A DNA stretch of 64,000 nt from Costus lasius (lineage: Eukaryota; Streptophyta; Magnoliopsida; Zingiberales; Costaceae): assembly GCA_027563935.2 (NCBI GenBank), contig CM050446.2, positions 33,483,501 to 33,547,500 on the forward strand, in the 5' to 3' direction. Of the stretch, positions 42,360 through 53,246 are shown in pieces. Positions within the stretch are counted from its first letter, which is position 1. Each line of letters opens with the position of its first letter. A program made the translations under genes and the position numbers. Below the pieces are notes generated by a model. That model ran no database searches and was not told where the DNA came from. It worked only from the letters and a program-made list of their open reading frames with translations.

Positions 42360-42430
42360 TGAGTGACTCCCCTACTTGGCACTGTGTAAAATTCACAATG
42401 GTACCAAAGGACATGTGTTGAAGTCTGAAA
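42360..42430 (+). other. Conserved stem-loop block downstream of ORF3 (copy D)
   Basis: TGAGTGACTCCCCTAC, then TTGGCACTGTGTAAAATTCA, then CAATGGTACCAAAGGACATG and TGTTGAAGTCTGAA. The stem is CACTGTG against CACAATG (one C-A mismatch) with a TAAAATT loop and outer GG/CC closure. Confidence 0.8.
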
Positions 42431-42534
42431 AAAAAATGATGAGAGAAATTAATTCACATTAACTCCGCTGTCTTAGTAAAATTCTTTCTACTGAAAAGAC
42501 ATGAGTTCTATTACATTGACTTTTTGTGTAAATT
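42431..42534 (+). other. Deletion junction between element D and its right LTR
   Basis: About 100 bp of unremarkable sequence. The LTR-proximal hairpin, the polypurine tract and the first ~218 bp of the LTR are missing, because homology to the left LTR starts only at about 42535. Confidence 0.5.
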
Positions 42535-44267
42535 ACATGTCAAATTTCAAGAGAATTGGAGCTTCAGAGCAAATTACGGCACCCCCGTCATGGATATTAC
42601 GGTACCGTAATTTCGCTGCACACACAGATCGAAATCATGGTACTGCCGTAACTCCTGGGAGGTGCCGTATTTTGGTGATTTTTCGACCAGAGAGATTACG
42701 ACACTGCAGTAACAAACTTTATGGGCCATAATTTCAGACGTTTTTGGATAGAGAATTCAATGAAGATTACGACACTACAGTAACAGAACTTACGGTACCA
42801 TAATATGGCCGATTTTCCACCCGAGAGATTTTGGGGAAAATACGACACTACCGTAACGAGGATCATAGTACCGTAATGCTAGGAGATTTTCACCCGAGAG
42901 TTGCAACCCAAAATTGCGGGACAGTTGTAACCAACATTACGACCGTAATTACAACACGGCTCGCGATTTTCCCGGTCAACTTCGAAGCCCGATTTTTGTG
43001 GACACGATTGCGATCGATCCAGGCCATTAAATATGATGCTGTAAGAAGCAACCGGGGAGCTTTGGCCAAGACAAAGACAAGGAGACCAAAAGCCCTAATT
43101 CTCATCCACCATAGAGAGAGAAATTGCCTTACACGCTGCCGCCCTAGGTTTTGCCGCCGAGGAGCGTACAACGCATCTCTAGCCGTGAAATTTGAGTGGA
43201 AGCTACGCATGGAGGAGGAGAAGGTGCTCCAGAAGTTTCAGCTTGAAACGAGATCAGACGGAGGAGAAATCAATGAAAGATCCACCGCCGACACTGTTCA
43301 TACGCGATTACGGCCGTAATCTTCATTATGGCCGTGCCGTAATTTGATCTTCCTCTTTCTTTTCGATTTATTACACTTAAACATTATAGATTACTGTAAT
43401 CTTCCTTCCATGATAGCTTAAACCTTCTTTGGGACATGGGGGAGTAATTCCCTTTGATTTTTAATGACTAGATGATCCTTTTTTCGTTAATTAGTTGCAT
43501 ATAATTTTAGCGTGATAATTTTACTCATGTGATAATTGCACTTTGATTCTCTATAGATTCATACTATTATTCATGTTTTAGAGTTCTCGCAATAAGAACC
43601 AAAAGGTGACTAGCTTGAGAACTTGGAACCCTAGAATTGCATGTTAAGAACTAGGTTAGTTCTTATTGTTTGATTTTAGTAGTTTAAATGCCATGATAAT
43701 ATTATGAATCTAGGATTGAGTCGAGTTGTCAAATGTGGAGATCTTGCGCGAAAGCAAGGATCGGAACATTGGAGAACCATGAGTAAAACTTGTGTTGAGA
43801 CTCGGATGCACGAAAGTGATCCTTGAGATTCCACATGAGATAATCAACTTAGAATTCGGATGCACGAAAGTGATCCTCGAGTTCTTCGATTGATGATTTA
43901 CTTATCCATAGCTTGGGATAGGTCTTGTGCGAATGCAATGATTGGTCCCTGCATGATCATCTGCACGAAAGTGAGATGATCCTTTTACAAAGTAAATTAT
44001 GTCTTTATCATGATAGAATTAAACCAACGAATTTCTATTAATATCTAGTCATGCAAATTAAAGTGAATGAAACCCTAGTCCTAGTTTTCTCTCTCTGATA
44101 TTTCCGCTTTAGCTTTCAATTGCTCGCTTGCATAGTTTTGATTTACCTATATAACAAGAAATCAATTATTTGGTATTCAGCAAACAAGATCTCTATGGGT
44201 TCGATATCTATTTTATTACTTCGAGTATACGTGCACTTGTGGATACAACAAGCTTGGTGACATAACA
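42535..44267 (+). mobile_element. Right D-type LTR, 5' truncated
   Basis: Collinear with 35313-37054 (offset about 7.22 kb, net loss of about 10 bp near 42690). Many substitutions separate the copies, so they are not young. The GAAA hairpins are at 43740-43762, 43804-43822, 43858-43876 and 43955-43981. The last is the best in the window: GATCATCT-g-CAC-GAAA-GTG-AGATGATC, 11 pairs with one bulge. The 162-codon frame at 42831-43319 runs across the palindromes and is not accepted as a gene. Confidence 0.75.
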
Positions 44268-44372
44268 AGTTTTTTTAGAGCCGTGTCAAGGAGTGACAAG
44301 TCCCTGTGCGCCAAACATCAGGTTTTGGCCGTGACACCAGAAATAAGTTTTTGCCCACCTACTTGTTGGGAT
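44268..44372 (+). other. PBS-like leader following the right D-type LTR
   Basis: Same segment as 37055-37160 (AGTTTTTTTAGAGCCGTGTC and the following 85 bp). Homology ends at the same base, after TGTTGGGAT, and the sequence then jumps to a third-ORF tail. Confidence 0.6.
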
Positions 44373-44640
44373 ATAACAACCTTTCACATTTCGGCCCGAT
44401 GGCACATCCTCCTCTTCCACTTAACTAGACAAAATCGAGACGATGCTCAAGTATGTTTGTGAGGAACATCATGAGATGCGTCTCTTGAGAAGGAATTTGT
44501 GTAGCTCCAAAACATTGAAGTCGAGGTGGAATGTCAAGGATGGGTCTAGTCTACCATCCTAGAGTCTGTCCACGAGGTTCAGCAGAGGCTGCATCGGCGC
44601 TGGGGACCCTAGTGACTCTTTTGTCAGCTCTTGCACTTCC
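44373..44640 (+). pseudogene. Third-ORF tail remnant
   Basis: A frame reads LDKIETMLKYVCEEHHEMRL, LRRNLCS and, after a frame change, NIEVEVECQGWV and ESVHEVQQRLHRRWGP with a stop. Amphipathic heptads are evident. This corresponds in position and character to the C-terminal coiled coil of the env-position protein in D and B. The rest of the protein and all of gag-pol are missing. Confidence 0.45.
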
Positions 44641-44884
44641 CTTAGTTTTATTTTGTTGTTTAGTTATTTAGTTTCTTATCTTTCTATTTGCTTTCTTGCC
44701 TTGTAATTCATTTTAGAATTTGTAACACCTTAGGTGTCTTTGCCCACCCCTCATTTATTGTAGTTGCTTTGTCCTTCCTACCGAATTGTTATATGAATAC
44801 CTGCATGATCGACTTAGGAATCACGATTCTATTTGGATGTTTCAAGTGGTTACAGTTTATATACATACCTTTTGTTGGATGTGT
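44641..44884. other. Unassigned sequence between converging elements
   Basis: T-rich sequence with no recognised feature. It lies between the plus-strand D/right-LTR group and the minus-strand E group. Confidence 0.4.
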
Positions 44885-44998
44885 TATGATCCGAAAGGAC
44901 AAACTTTTAAATACAAGCAGGTAGACTCGTTTCAGGTGTCGCGGCCAAAGGTATTAGCGTACAGGGCTATTGTCACTCCTGGCACGGCTCCAAAAACT
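44885..44998 (-). other. PBS-like leader beyond the E LTR
   Basis: On the minus strand: AGTTTTTGGAGCCGTGCC, AGGAGTGACAA, TTTGGCCGCGACACC, CTACCTGCTTGT. It is homologous to 37055-37160 and is lost at about the same place (the other copies read CTACTTGTTGGGA). Confidence 0.55.
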
Positions 44999-46919
44999 TG
45001 TTGTCCCTAACTTGTAGTGTCCGCAAGTGCATGGATACTCGAAGTAATAAAGTAAATATCGATCCCACAGAGACCTATGCTGTCAAGTACAAAATAATTG
45101 ATTTCTTCCTATCTAGGCAATCGAATAAAAAAGCAAGTAGAGAGCGAAAACACACGGGAAAATAATATCAGAGAGAAATTGGGACTAGGGTTTCGTTCTC
45201 TTGGATTTTCATGACTAGATATATAAAGATGTTCATCAATCAAATTTTAATATGATAAAGACTTAATTTACTTCAAAAAGGGATTATCTCACTCTTGTGC
45301 ATATAACCATGTAGATAAATTCTCACTTTCATGCAAGATTCATCCCAGGCTGAGGATAAGTAAATCATCAATCAAAGAACTCAAGATCACTTTCATGCAT
45401 CCGAGTTCTAAGTTGATTGCCTCGAGTGGAATCTCGAGGATCACTTTCGAGCATCCGAGACTCAACACACGTTTTACCTACAGTTCTCCAACATTCCGAT
45501 CCTCACTTTCGTGCAAGATCTCCACGTTTGACACAATAACTCAATCCTAGGTTCATAATCATCATCAAGGCAATACAAACAACTAAAATAAAGAGATAAG
45601 AATTTAACCTAATTTCTTAGGGTTGGTTCCTATTAATCAATTTTAGGGTTCCAAGTTCTCAAGCAAATCACTTTTCGGTCCTTATTGCGAAAACTCTAAA
45701 TCATGATGACAAAAAGTAAACTAAGGAGAATCTTAGAGCAATAATCGCATAGGTAAAATTATCAAAGTAGAATGATCATGATGAATGTGTAAAGTATCTA
45801 GTCATTAAGAAAATCGAAGGGAATTACTCCCCCATGTCCCAAAATAAGTTTAAGCTAGCATGGTGAAGGAATTACAAAATACCATAATTTCAGAAGATCA
45901 AAAATCAACAAGAGAAGAGTTTTAGGAAAATACAGCACGACTATGAAATATTTCACAGCCGTAATTTGCAATAAAAGCGGTGAATAGTGGCGTCCCTCCT
46001 TCTTTCTTTGATTTCTGTTCCAATCGATCTCCTTTCGTTCTGAAGCTTTTGGCACGTTGTCTCGTACACTAGGCAAAGCTTCGGTATGAAAATCATGGCC
46101 AGAGATGCCCTGGATTGTCGCAACGGCGGAACCCTAGGCGGCGGCGTCAATTGCGATTTTTCCCTTGACAGACGATGAAATTTTGGGGCTTTTGGTGTCT
46201 TCGTGTTCCTCTCGTGGAAAGTTCCCTTCATCTTCTTACGGCATCCAATGTAAAGCTCTGGATCGCCCGTAATCATCTCCGCAAAAATCGGGCGTCGAAA
46301 TTGACTTGGGAGTCGCGTTTAAAACATGAAATACTACAGTGTAATAGTTTACGGCCCTGCCGTAAAATCCTTCGAGTGTTCTGTTTTGAAAGTGCTGGGA
46401 AATACGGCACCGTAAAATACTTCACGGCACTACCGTAAAATTGGCTGATCTCTCTGGTCGAAAACGTCTAGAAACTACGGCCCATAATATGGTTTACGGT
46501 AGTACCGTAAAATCGGTGAAACTTTCTGATCTGAAAGCGCCCCAAAATATGGCCCTCAATAAAATCTTCTGTTCGGAATTTCTCCAAATTACGGTAGTGG
46601 CTCGATATTACAGTATCGTACGAAAATACGGTACCGTAATATATATTACGACACTACCGTATTTTGGGGAGTTACTCCGTTTTGCATGAAATTTGTCATG
46701 TGTCTTCTTCTTGATGATGAGAATTCTTCTATGTGTCTGATTTTGCTCGAAAACACTCCAAAATAATGCCTTTTTGCCTGAAAATCATGTAAAACCAAAA
46801 TAGAAGTAGACTTTGCAATATTTGAAGAATTCAGCATAAAAATATGTAAAAGATCCTCAATTTAGCATGAAAAGATATCTAAAATGATACAAAATATACT
46901 ATATATTTTGGTGTCATCA
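44999..46919 (-). mobile_element. 3' LTR of element E
   Basis: 1921 bp. On the minus strand it starts TGATGACACCAAAATATATA, like the D-type LTR, and ends GGACAACA. It contains palindromes such as the 19-nt TTTACGGTAGTACCGTAAA (46493-46511), and a weakened hairpin array (CTCACTTTCGTGC near 45503, GGATCACTTTCGAGCATCC near 45438, GATCACTTTCATGCATCC near 45385 on plus). It lies in inverted orientation to the right D-type LTR, about 0.73 kb away. Confidence 0.75.
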
Positions 46920-47301
46920 AAATACATAAGGCTCAAACTTTGCTTGTCCTCAAGCAAAAATCAAAATTTGATTATAAGAATAACCTTTTAATGCTCAATA
47001 AATTTCTAAAATACAATCATCAATGAAAAATTCCATCAATTGTTTCACAAAACTTCAAGTAAACATATCATCCTTAGAACTCAACCCTCTAGATCCACAA
47101 TTCAATCAAATAAAACTTTGCAACTCGTATAATAATTAGAATTTTCAATCTCAAGACTTCACCCAATTTTCGTTTAAATCTATCATGCTTTTGTTTATAG
47201 GAATTAGGTTTCCAAGATCTTTTTGCACACATTTTTTTTTTGTATTTGATTATTCTTGCAAAGATGGTATGCATCCACTTAGACACACACTTTTTATTTT
47301 T
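46920..47301 (-). other. LTR-proximal non-coding region of element E
   Basis: Contains the perfect hairpin TTGCTTG-AGGA-CAAGCAA on the minus strand (near 46940-46957). The rest is A/T-rich and without a feature. Confidence 0.6.
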
Positions 47302-47362
47302 GACTTCAACTCTTATGTTCGGTACCACTATCGATTTTGCATAGTGCCAAGTAGAGGAGTCT
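47302..47362 (-). other. Conserved stem-loop block (copy E1)
   Basis: On the minus strand: GACTCCTCTACTTGG, CACTAT, loop GCAAAATCG, ATAGTG, GTACCGAACATAAGAGTTGA. The 6-bp stem CACTAT/ATAGTG is perfect, with outer GG/CC closure. Confidence 0.8.
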
Positions 47363-47398
47363 TATTCTTTTTATCTCTCATTATTTTTCATTCATAGA

Positions 47399-47460
47399 CT
47401 TCAACCCATGTCTTAGGTACCACTATCAATTTTACATAGTGCCAAGTAGGGGAGTCTCTC
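47399..47460 (-). other. Conserved stem-loop block (copy E2)
   Basis: Second copy about 96 bp from the first: GACTCCCCTACTTGG, CACTAT, loop GTAAAATTG, ATAGTG, GTACCTAAGACATGGGTTGA. Only E has two copies; a local duplication kept both stems perfect. Confidence 0.8.
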
Positions 47461-47903
47461 ACAAATTTATGGATCTTGGATTCTTATTTCCCAACAAATA
47501 TCAAAATAGACTAAACATCTACTAGGTTGATCAATTGATCTCAATTCTCAAATCATACTCATATACTCATTTTATTCAAAAGAATAGGTTCACCTTAGAT
47601 CTTATTCCTCAAATAATACATCTACCCAAAATTTCATGCATCAACCAATGTCAAGTTTCAAAGATAGATATGCATTGAAGAAATAAATCTAACATGATAG
47701 GGTTTTTCTCTAATCACAAGCATGAATTCATTCATCATCACAGAAAAATCCATACACTTTTCATCACATGAATTCAAGTCATAAAATTTTTAAACATCAA
47801 GAATGTCAAAATCAATGCAAAAGATGTGAAGCATAAAACTCTAAAGTGATAGGCCTGTATAATCACATAAGGCTCAAACAATGCAAAGGATGCAAAGTGA
47901 TAG

Positions 47904-47991
<88 letters not shown>

Positions 47992-48195
47992 TTTTTTAGG
48001 AGAAGAAAAGTGTAGATAATCATATCAAATCAAGTAATCACAAGAAAGTATAAACAATACTCACAAAACTATTTAGCAATCTCTCACCAAAAATAGTCTC
48101 GAGGTAGATGTTGTTAGGTCCAAAGGCGTGCTTCCTCTCACAAAATTAAAAGAAAAATTAGTCCTAAACAGAAAGTAAAGTAAAGGAAAACAAAG
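47461..48195 (-). other. Non-coding region of element E with (TA)n
   Basis: AT-rich. Its centre, 47905-47988, is an uninterrupted TA repeat of roughly 80 bp. No trace of the third ORF or of the palindrome spacer was found between the pol-end block and the stem-loop blocks. Confidence 0.7.
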
Positions 48196-48246
48196 AAAGC
48201 TTGGGTTGCGTCCCAAGAAGCGCTAATTTAAAGGTCATTAGCTTGA
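48196..48246 (-). other. Conserved pol-end block with hairpin (copy E)
   Basis: On the minus strand: GTCAAGCTAATGACC, TTTAAATTAGCGCT, TCTTGGGACGCAACCCAAGC. The TAA of AAGCTAA is the integrase stop codon (48238-48240). The stem is kept and the loop has one change (ACGCAA). Confidence 0.85.
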
Positions 48247-50567
48247 CTGTTCTGTGCTCAGATTTGATCTTGGTTCATCCAGGTAAAAGCTCTCTCTTTC
48301 TTCAATCAGTTCTTCTTGATAGTAATGTTTCAATCTTTGGCCATTAACTTTAAATTCTCCTGTATCTTCACTCCATATGTCCACAGCTCCATTGGGGTAA
48401 GTTTTCTTTACCTGAAAAGGTCCAGACCAACGGGACTTGAGTTTACCAGGAAAAAGTCTTAATCTAGAATTGAATAAAAGAATAAAGTCACCTGGTTGGA
48501 AATCTTTTATAAAAATATGCCGATCATTCCATCTCTTAGTCCTCTCCTTGTAAATTGTTGCATTTTCATAGGCCGAGAGTCTAATTTCATCCAACTCGTT
48601 CAATTGTAACCTCTGTTTTTCACTTGCGTTCTTTAAGTCAAAGTTTAATGCCTTGATTGCCCAGAATGCTTTATGCTCGAGTTCTACAGGTAGATGGCAA
48701 GATGTACCATAGATTAATTGAAAAGGGGACATCCCAATTGGTGTTTTGAAAGCTATCCAGTATGCCCATAGTGCATCATCAAGTTTGAATGCCCAATCCT
48801 TCCTTGTGCGCGAAACTGTCTTTTCCAAAATCCCTTTTATTTCTCTATTTGATATCTCAACTTGCCCACTTGTTTGAGGATGATAAAGTGTAGCTACTCT
48901 ATGATTTACTCCATACTTTCTAAGTAAAGTTGAGAACTTGTGCTCTATGAAGTGTGAGCCACCATCACTAATTACAACTCGTGGTGTCCCAAATCTTGTA
49001 AAGATAATTTTCTTGAACAGTTTGACAACAACTCTGGAATCATTGGTTGGTGATGCAATAGCTTCAACCCATTTTGAAACATAATCCACTGTTACAAGAA
49101 TATATTTGTTACCTCTAGAAGATGGTAAGGGTCCCATGAAGTCAATTCCCTAAATATCAAAAATTTCAACCTCAAGAATATTAGACAATGGCATCTCATG
49201 TCTTCTGTTAATGTTGCCTGTCCTTTGACATCTATCACAAGATAAAATAAAGTTTCTAGCATCTTTGAAAATTGTGGGCCAATAAAATCCCGATTGTAAC
49301 ACTTTAAAGGCAGTTTTCTTAGCACTGGCATGCCCACCATAAGAAGATCCATAACATTGAAACAATATATCTGTAACTTCCTCCTCAGGCACACATCTCC
49401 TAAAAATACCATATGCACATCTCCTAAACACATAAGGCTCATCCCAAAAATAGTGTCTCACCTCAGCCAAGAATCTCTTCCTTTTTTGGTAATTCAAATC
49501 AAGGGGAAAAACATTGGCTACAAGGTAGTTCACAATGTCGGCATACCAAGGGGCTCTGATTTGTTCGATGGTCATTAGTTGTTCTTCATGAAAGGAGTCA
49601 TTAATCACATCATTTTCATCAGTGTTCACCATAATTCTTGAAAGATGATCTGCAACAAAATTCTCTAATCCTTTTTTGTCTTTAATTTCCAAATCAAATT
49701 CTTGTAAAAGTAGAATCCATTTGAGCAAACGCGGTTTAGTATCTTTTTTCTGCATCAAGTATCTTACAGCTGCATGATCAGTATACACTACCACCTTGGA
49801 GTTAATCAGATATGATCTAAATTTATCAAAAGCAAATACTATAGCCAATAATCCCTTTTTAGTGGTAGTGTAATTCTTCTATGTCTCATCTAAAGTTCTA
49901 CTGGCATAATGAATGACATAAGGTTTCTTATCTTTTTTTTGCCCCAAGACTGCTCCTACTGCATAATCACTGGCATCACACATGAGTTCGAAGGGTAGGT
50001 CCCAATCTGGGGGCTGAATGATGGGTGCTGAAACCAAAGCTTTCTTCAATTCCTGAAAAGCAGATAAACAATTCTCATCAAAAGAAAATTTAACATCTTT
50101 ACAAAGTAAATATGTAAGAGGTCTAACAAGTTTAGAGAAATCCTTGATGAATCGCTGGTAGAATCCTGCATGTCCTAGGAAGCTTCGGACTTCCTTCACA
50201 GTAGTGGGCGGCTTCAATATGTCTATTACCTCAACTTTGGCTTTGTCCACTTCAATTCCTCTTTATGAGATTAAGTGTCCCAAAACTATCCCTTGCTTAA
50301 CCATGAAATGACATTTTTCCCAATTAAGCACAAGGTTAGTTTCTTCACACCTCTATAAAACCCGAGATAAGTTAGCCAAACAAATATCAAAAGAGGAACC
50401 ATATACTGAGAAATCATCCTTGAATACATCCATAAAATCTTCAATAAAATAAAAAAATAGCCATCATGCATATCTGAAATGTAGCAGGAGCATTACATAA
50501 ACCAAAAGGCATTCTCCTATATGCAAAAGTTCCATAGGGGCATGTGAAAGTGGTTTTCTCTTGATCA
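48238..50567 (-). pseudogene. Reverse transcriptase end, RNase H and integrase, element E
   Basis: RT palm and thumb: MPFGLCNAPATFQ, FKDDFSVYGSSFD (FMDD motif with Lys for Met), then KAKVEVIDILKPPTTVKEVR. RNase H: CDASDYAVGAVLGQKKDKKP and [20 protein letters not shown]. Integrase: [20 protein letters not shown] and [10 protein letters not shown] (zinc finger), [43 protein letters not shown] (D-D-E), and the C-terminal [20 protein letters not shown]. It ends STEQSS. Damage: frameshifts in T-runs near 50460-50580, a stop near 49876, and a TAG at 49150-49152 where Trp is expected before the first integrase Asp. Confidence 0.88.
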
Positions 50568-51587
50568 TCAGGATGTATAGGGATTTGAAAAAAAACCAGA
50601 ATATCCATCTAAAAAGCAAAAGTGAGAGTGGTTTGCCAGTCTTTCAACCATTTGATCAATAAAAGGTAGAGGAAAGTGATCTTTCCGAGTAGCAGCATTC
50701 AGTTTTCTATAATCTATACACATGCGCCAACTAGTGACAGTTCTAACAGGAATTAGTTCATTATCCTTGTTTTTCATGACAGTTACCCCTCCTTTCTTAG
50801 GAACACAATGTACAGGACTTACCCATTTACTATCAGAGATAGGATAGATAATACCTGCATCCAGTAATTTCAGAACTTCCTTTTTTACCACTTCTTTCAT
50901 GGAGGGGTTCAGTCTTCTTTGGAAATCTACATGTGGCTTGTGTTCTTCTTCCATCAAGATCCTGTGCATACAAAAAGAAGGATTAATTCCTTTCAAGTCA
51001 TCAATAGAATACCCAATTACCTTTCTGTGAATCCTTAATTCCTTGAGAAGCAACTCTGTTTCCCTTTTTCCAAGCTGTGCATCAACTATAACAGGATAAG
51101 TAGAATTAGGACCAAGAAACTCGTAACGAAGGTTATTAGGTAAAGCTTTAAGCTCTATTTTTGGAGTTTTTTCTTTTTCATTACAAGTTTTGCAATCTAG
51201 AAATTCATCAATTTCAGGTTTGGTTTCTTCCTCAAGAATAGAATCAGAATCATAATCAGAAGGTTCAACAAATAAATCATTAAGATCATAAATAACGTCA
51301 TCTCTGTCATGTATACTACAACAATATTCAGAATTGGAAGGATTTTTCATGGCTTCATGCAAGTCATACTCGATCTTTTCACTCCCAATGTTAAGTGAAA
51401 GCTTATCATTTTTTACATTGATGAGTGCACCTGCTGTGGCTAAAAATGGTCTACCAAGTATGATGGGGATTCTTGCATCCTCCTCCATCTTAAGAACTAC
51501 AAAATCCACTGGGATGAAATATTTACCTACTTGAACTGGCACATCTTCAAGAATCCCCACAGGATATTTAACCTTACGATCGGCGAG
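50568..51587 (-). pseudogene. Protease end and reverse transcriptase start, element E
   Basis: In the same frame as gag after one stop at about 51588: MGILEDVPVQVGKYFIPVDF and ILGRPFLATAGALINVKNDK (protease flap and end). An acidic linker follows, then LGKRETELLLKELRIHRKVI. RT fingers and palm: LNPSMKEVVKKEVLKLLDAG, WRMCIDYRKLNAATRKDHFP and FCFLDGYSGFF. The frame is lost at 50570-50585 in a run of eight T (minus strand). Confidence 0.88.
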
Positions 51588-53174
51588 CTATAAAGATATT
51601 GAAGTTGGTTTAAGCTCTCCTATGTCCAACCTCCTGCAAATAGATAATAGTATTAGACTCACACTAGCTCCCAAATCACATAAGGCTCGGTCAAAAGCCA
51701 TACTACCAATAAAACAAGGGATAGAGAAACTACTTGGATCCTTCAACTTAGGTGGCAACTTGTTTTGAATAATAGCACTACATTCCTCAGTTAAAGCCAC
51801 AGTACCATAGTCTTCTATTTTCCTCTTATTAGACAGAATTTCTTTTAAAGATTTAGCATATGTAGGCATTTGCAATAAAGCTTCAGTAAATGGAATGTTA
51901 ATGTAAAGTTTTTTCAAAATATCTAAAAATTTCCCAAATTGTTTGTCTAGTTTTTCTTGTACTAACCTTTGAGGAAAAGGTATAGGTGGCTTATATGGTA
52001 TGGAAGTATTAGGTTTAGAAATATCTTTCTGACCAAGCATATCACCACTCGGTTCATCACCCTTATGAGGTGATAAACTGTTTTGGGATTGCTCATGTTC
52101 ATAAGATTCTTCTAATCCTATTTCTTGGTCATGTTCATTATCAAGCCTTTTTCTATTGTTCTCCATTCTCTCTTTTGGCTCCTCCAATTTCTTACCACTT
52201 CTAGTGGCAACAACACTGCAGTGTTCATTAGGTATATGATTTTCTATGAGGTTCTTGTGGGCAGTTAAAGATTCCACTTGAAAGGCAAGTTGACTAAACA
52301 TTCCTTTGAGATTTTCAATTTCTTTGTTTTGATTAGTCATAAACTTGTCAAGCAAAGATTTTGTACTAAAAGAATATACCTCTTCCGTTGGAGTTTGCAA
52401 TTCATTACTCTCATTCTTACCATGATGATGACCATGTAACATTCCTTCTTCAGGATCCCATTGGTTATGATTCAAGGATATTTCTTTAAATAGTGCAAAA
52501 GCATCTTCCACGGTCTTACTCATAATAGCTCCTCCTGCAGAAGTATCAGCAATTGGACAGGTATCACAATGTAAACCATAATAAAATATATGAATTAAAG
52601 TCCAATTTTCAAGGCTATGGTGTGGGCACTTCCGTAGTAAATCATTGAACCACTCCCAAGCTTTGTTAAATGATTCTCCATTTTTCTGTGCAAAGCTCAT
52701 TATTTGATTTCTCAATCGGATGGTTTTACTTGGTGGAAAGTACTTCGTCAGGAAAGCATTTGACAATTGTTCCCATGTAGTAAATGCACCAGTAGGTCTA
52801 GAATGTAGCCAAGATCGTGCTCGGTCCCTGAGAGAAAAAAGAAATAATCTTAGTTTTAACGCATCATCAGAAACTCCATAAATCCTAATGGTATCACAAT
52901 ATTCAAGAAAAAGATGTAGGTGTTGATAGGGATCTTCAATTGGATCTCCTCCAAATTGATTCTGCTGGATCATGGTCAAGAGGGCAGGATTAATCTCAAA
53001 ATTATCAGCTTCAATGCGGGGTTTGACAATGCTAGAGTGTATTTCTGGTAGCTTGGGGACAACATAGTCCCTAAGTAATCTCTGTCCTACCATTGGATTT
53101 AAATTTCCTGTATAGTCTAAAGCAGACAGATTAAGTAGCTCAAGCAAACAGAGAAGAAGAAAAAGATAAAACAT
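51588..53174 (-). pseudogene. Gag and protease N-terminus, element E (no zinc knuckle)
   Basis: 528 codons from the first Met after the primer site. Capsid motifs: MIQQNQFGGDPIEDPYQHLH, LFLFSLRDRARSWLHSRPTG, FLTKYFPPSKTIRLRNQIMS, CPHHSLENWTLIHIFYYGL. The expected CCHC knuckle is absent: HGKNESNELQTPTEEVYSF runs directly into STKSLLDKFMTNQNKEIENL, whereas C and D have the knuckle between these segments. PPIPFPQRLVQEKLDKQFGK and ALCDLGASVSLILLS (protease active site) follow. A stop at 51588-51590 interrupts the protease. The first 20 residues are hydrophobic but are probably translated leader. Confidence 0.85.
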
Positions 53175-53230
53175 AAATTAAGCCTAGTCTAGCAGTACTC
53201 TCAATATTTTCAATATTGACAAAACTAAGG

Positions 53231-53246
53231 TCCCCGGCAACGGCGC
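53231..53246 (-). other. Primer-binding site of element E, cut by element F
   Basis: On the minus strand GCGCCGTTGCCGGGGA, the tRNA-Asp complement without its first two bases (TG). Element F starts right next to it at 53247, so the missing bases and the 5' LTR of E should reappear beyond F. Confidence 0.85.

Larger units (their letters stand above)
44999..53246 (-). mobile_element. Athila-like element E (gag-pol, no third ORF)
   Basis: Minus strand: primer site cut by element F at 53246, gag (53174-51588), protease and reverse transcriptase, RNase H, integrase ending at 48238, pol-end block, non-coding region with a duplicated stem-loop block and a (TA)n run, LTR-proximal hairpin, 3' LTR (46919-44999). 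Only 1.3 kb separates integrase and LTR, so the third ORF has been lost. The 5' LTR must lie beyond element F, outside the window. A few stops and frameshifts make it the least damaged Athila-like copy here. Confidence 0.8.

Noticed and set aside
42831..43319. 162-codon plus-strand frame in the right D-type LTR
   Set aside because: It crosses the palindrome array and is broken by stops in the homologous left LTR; no protein family is recognised.
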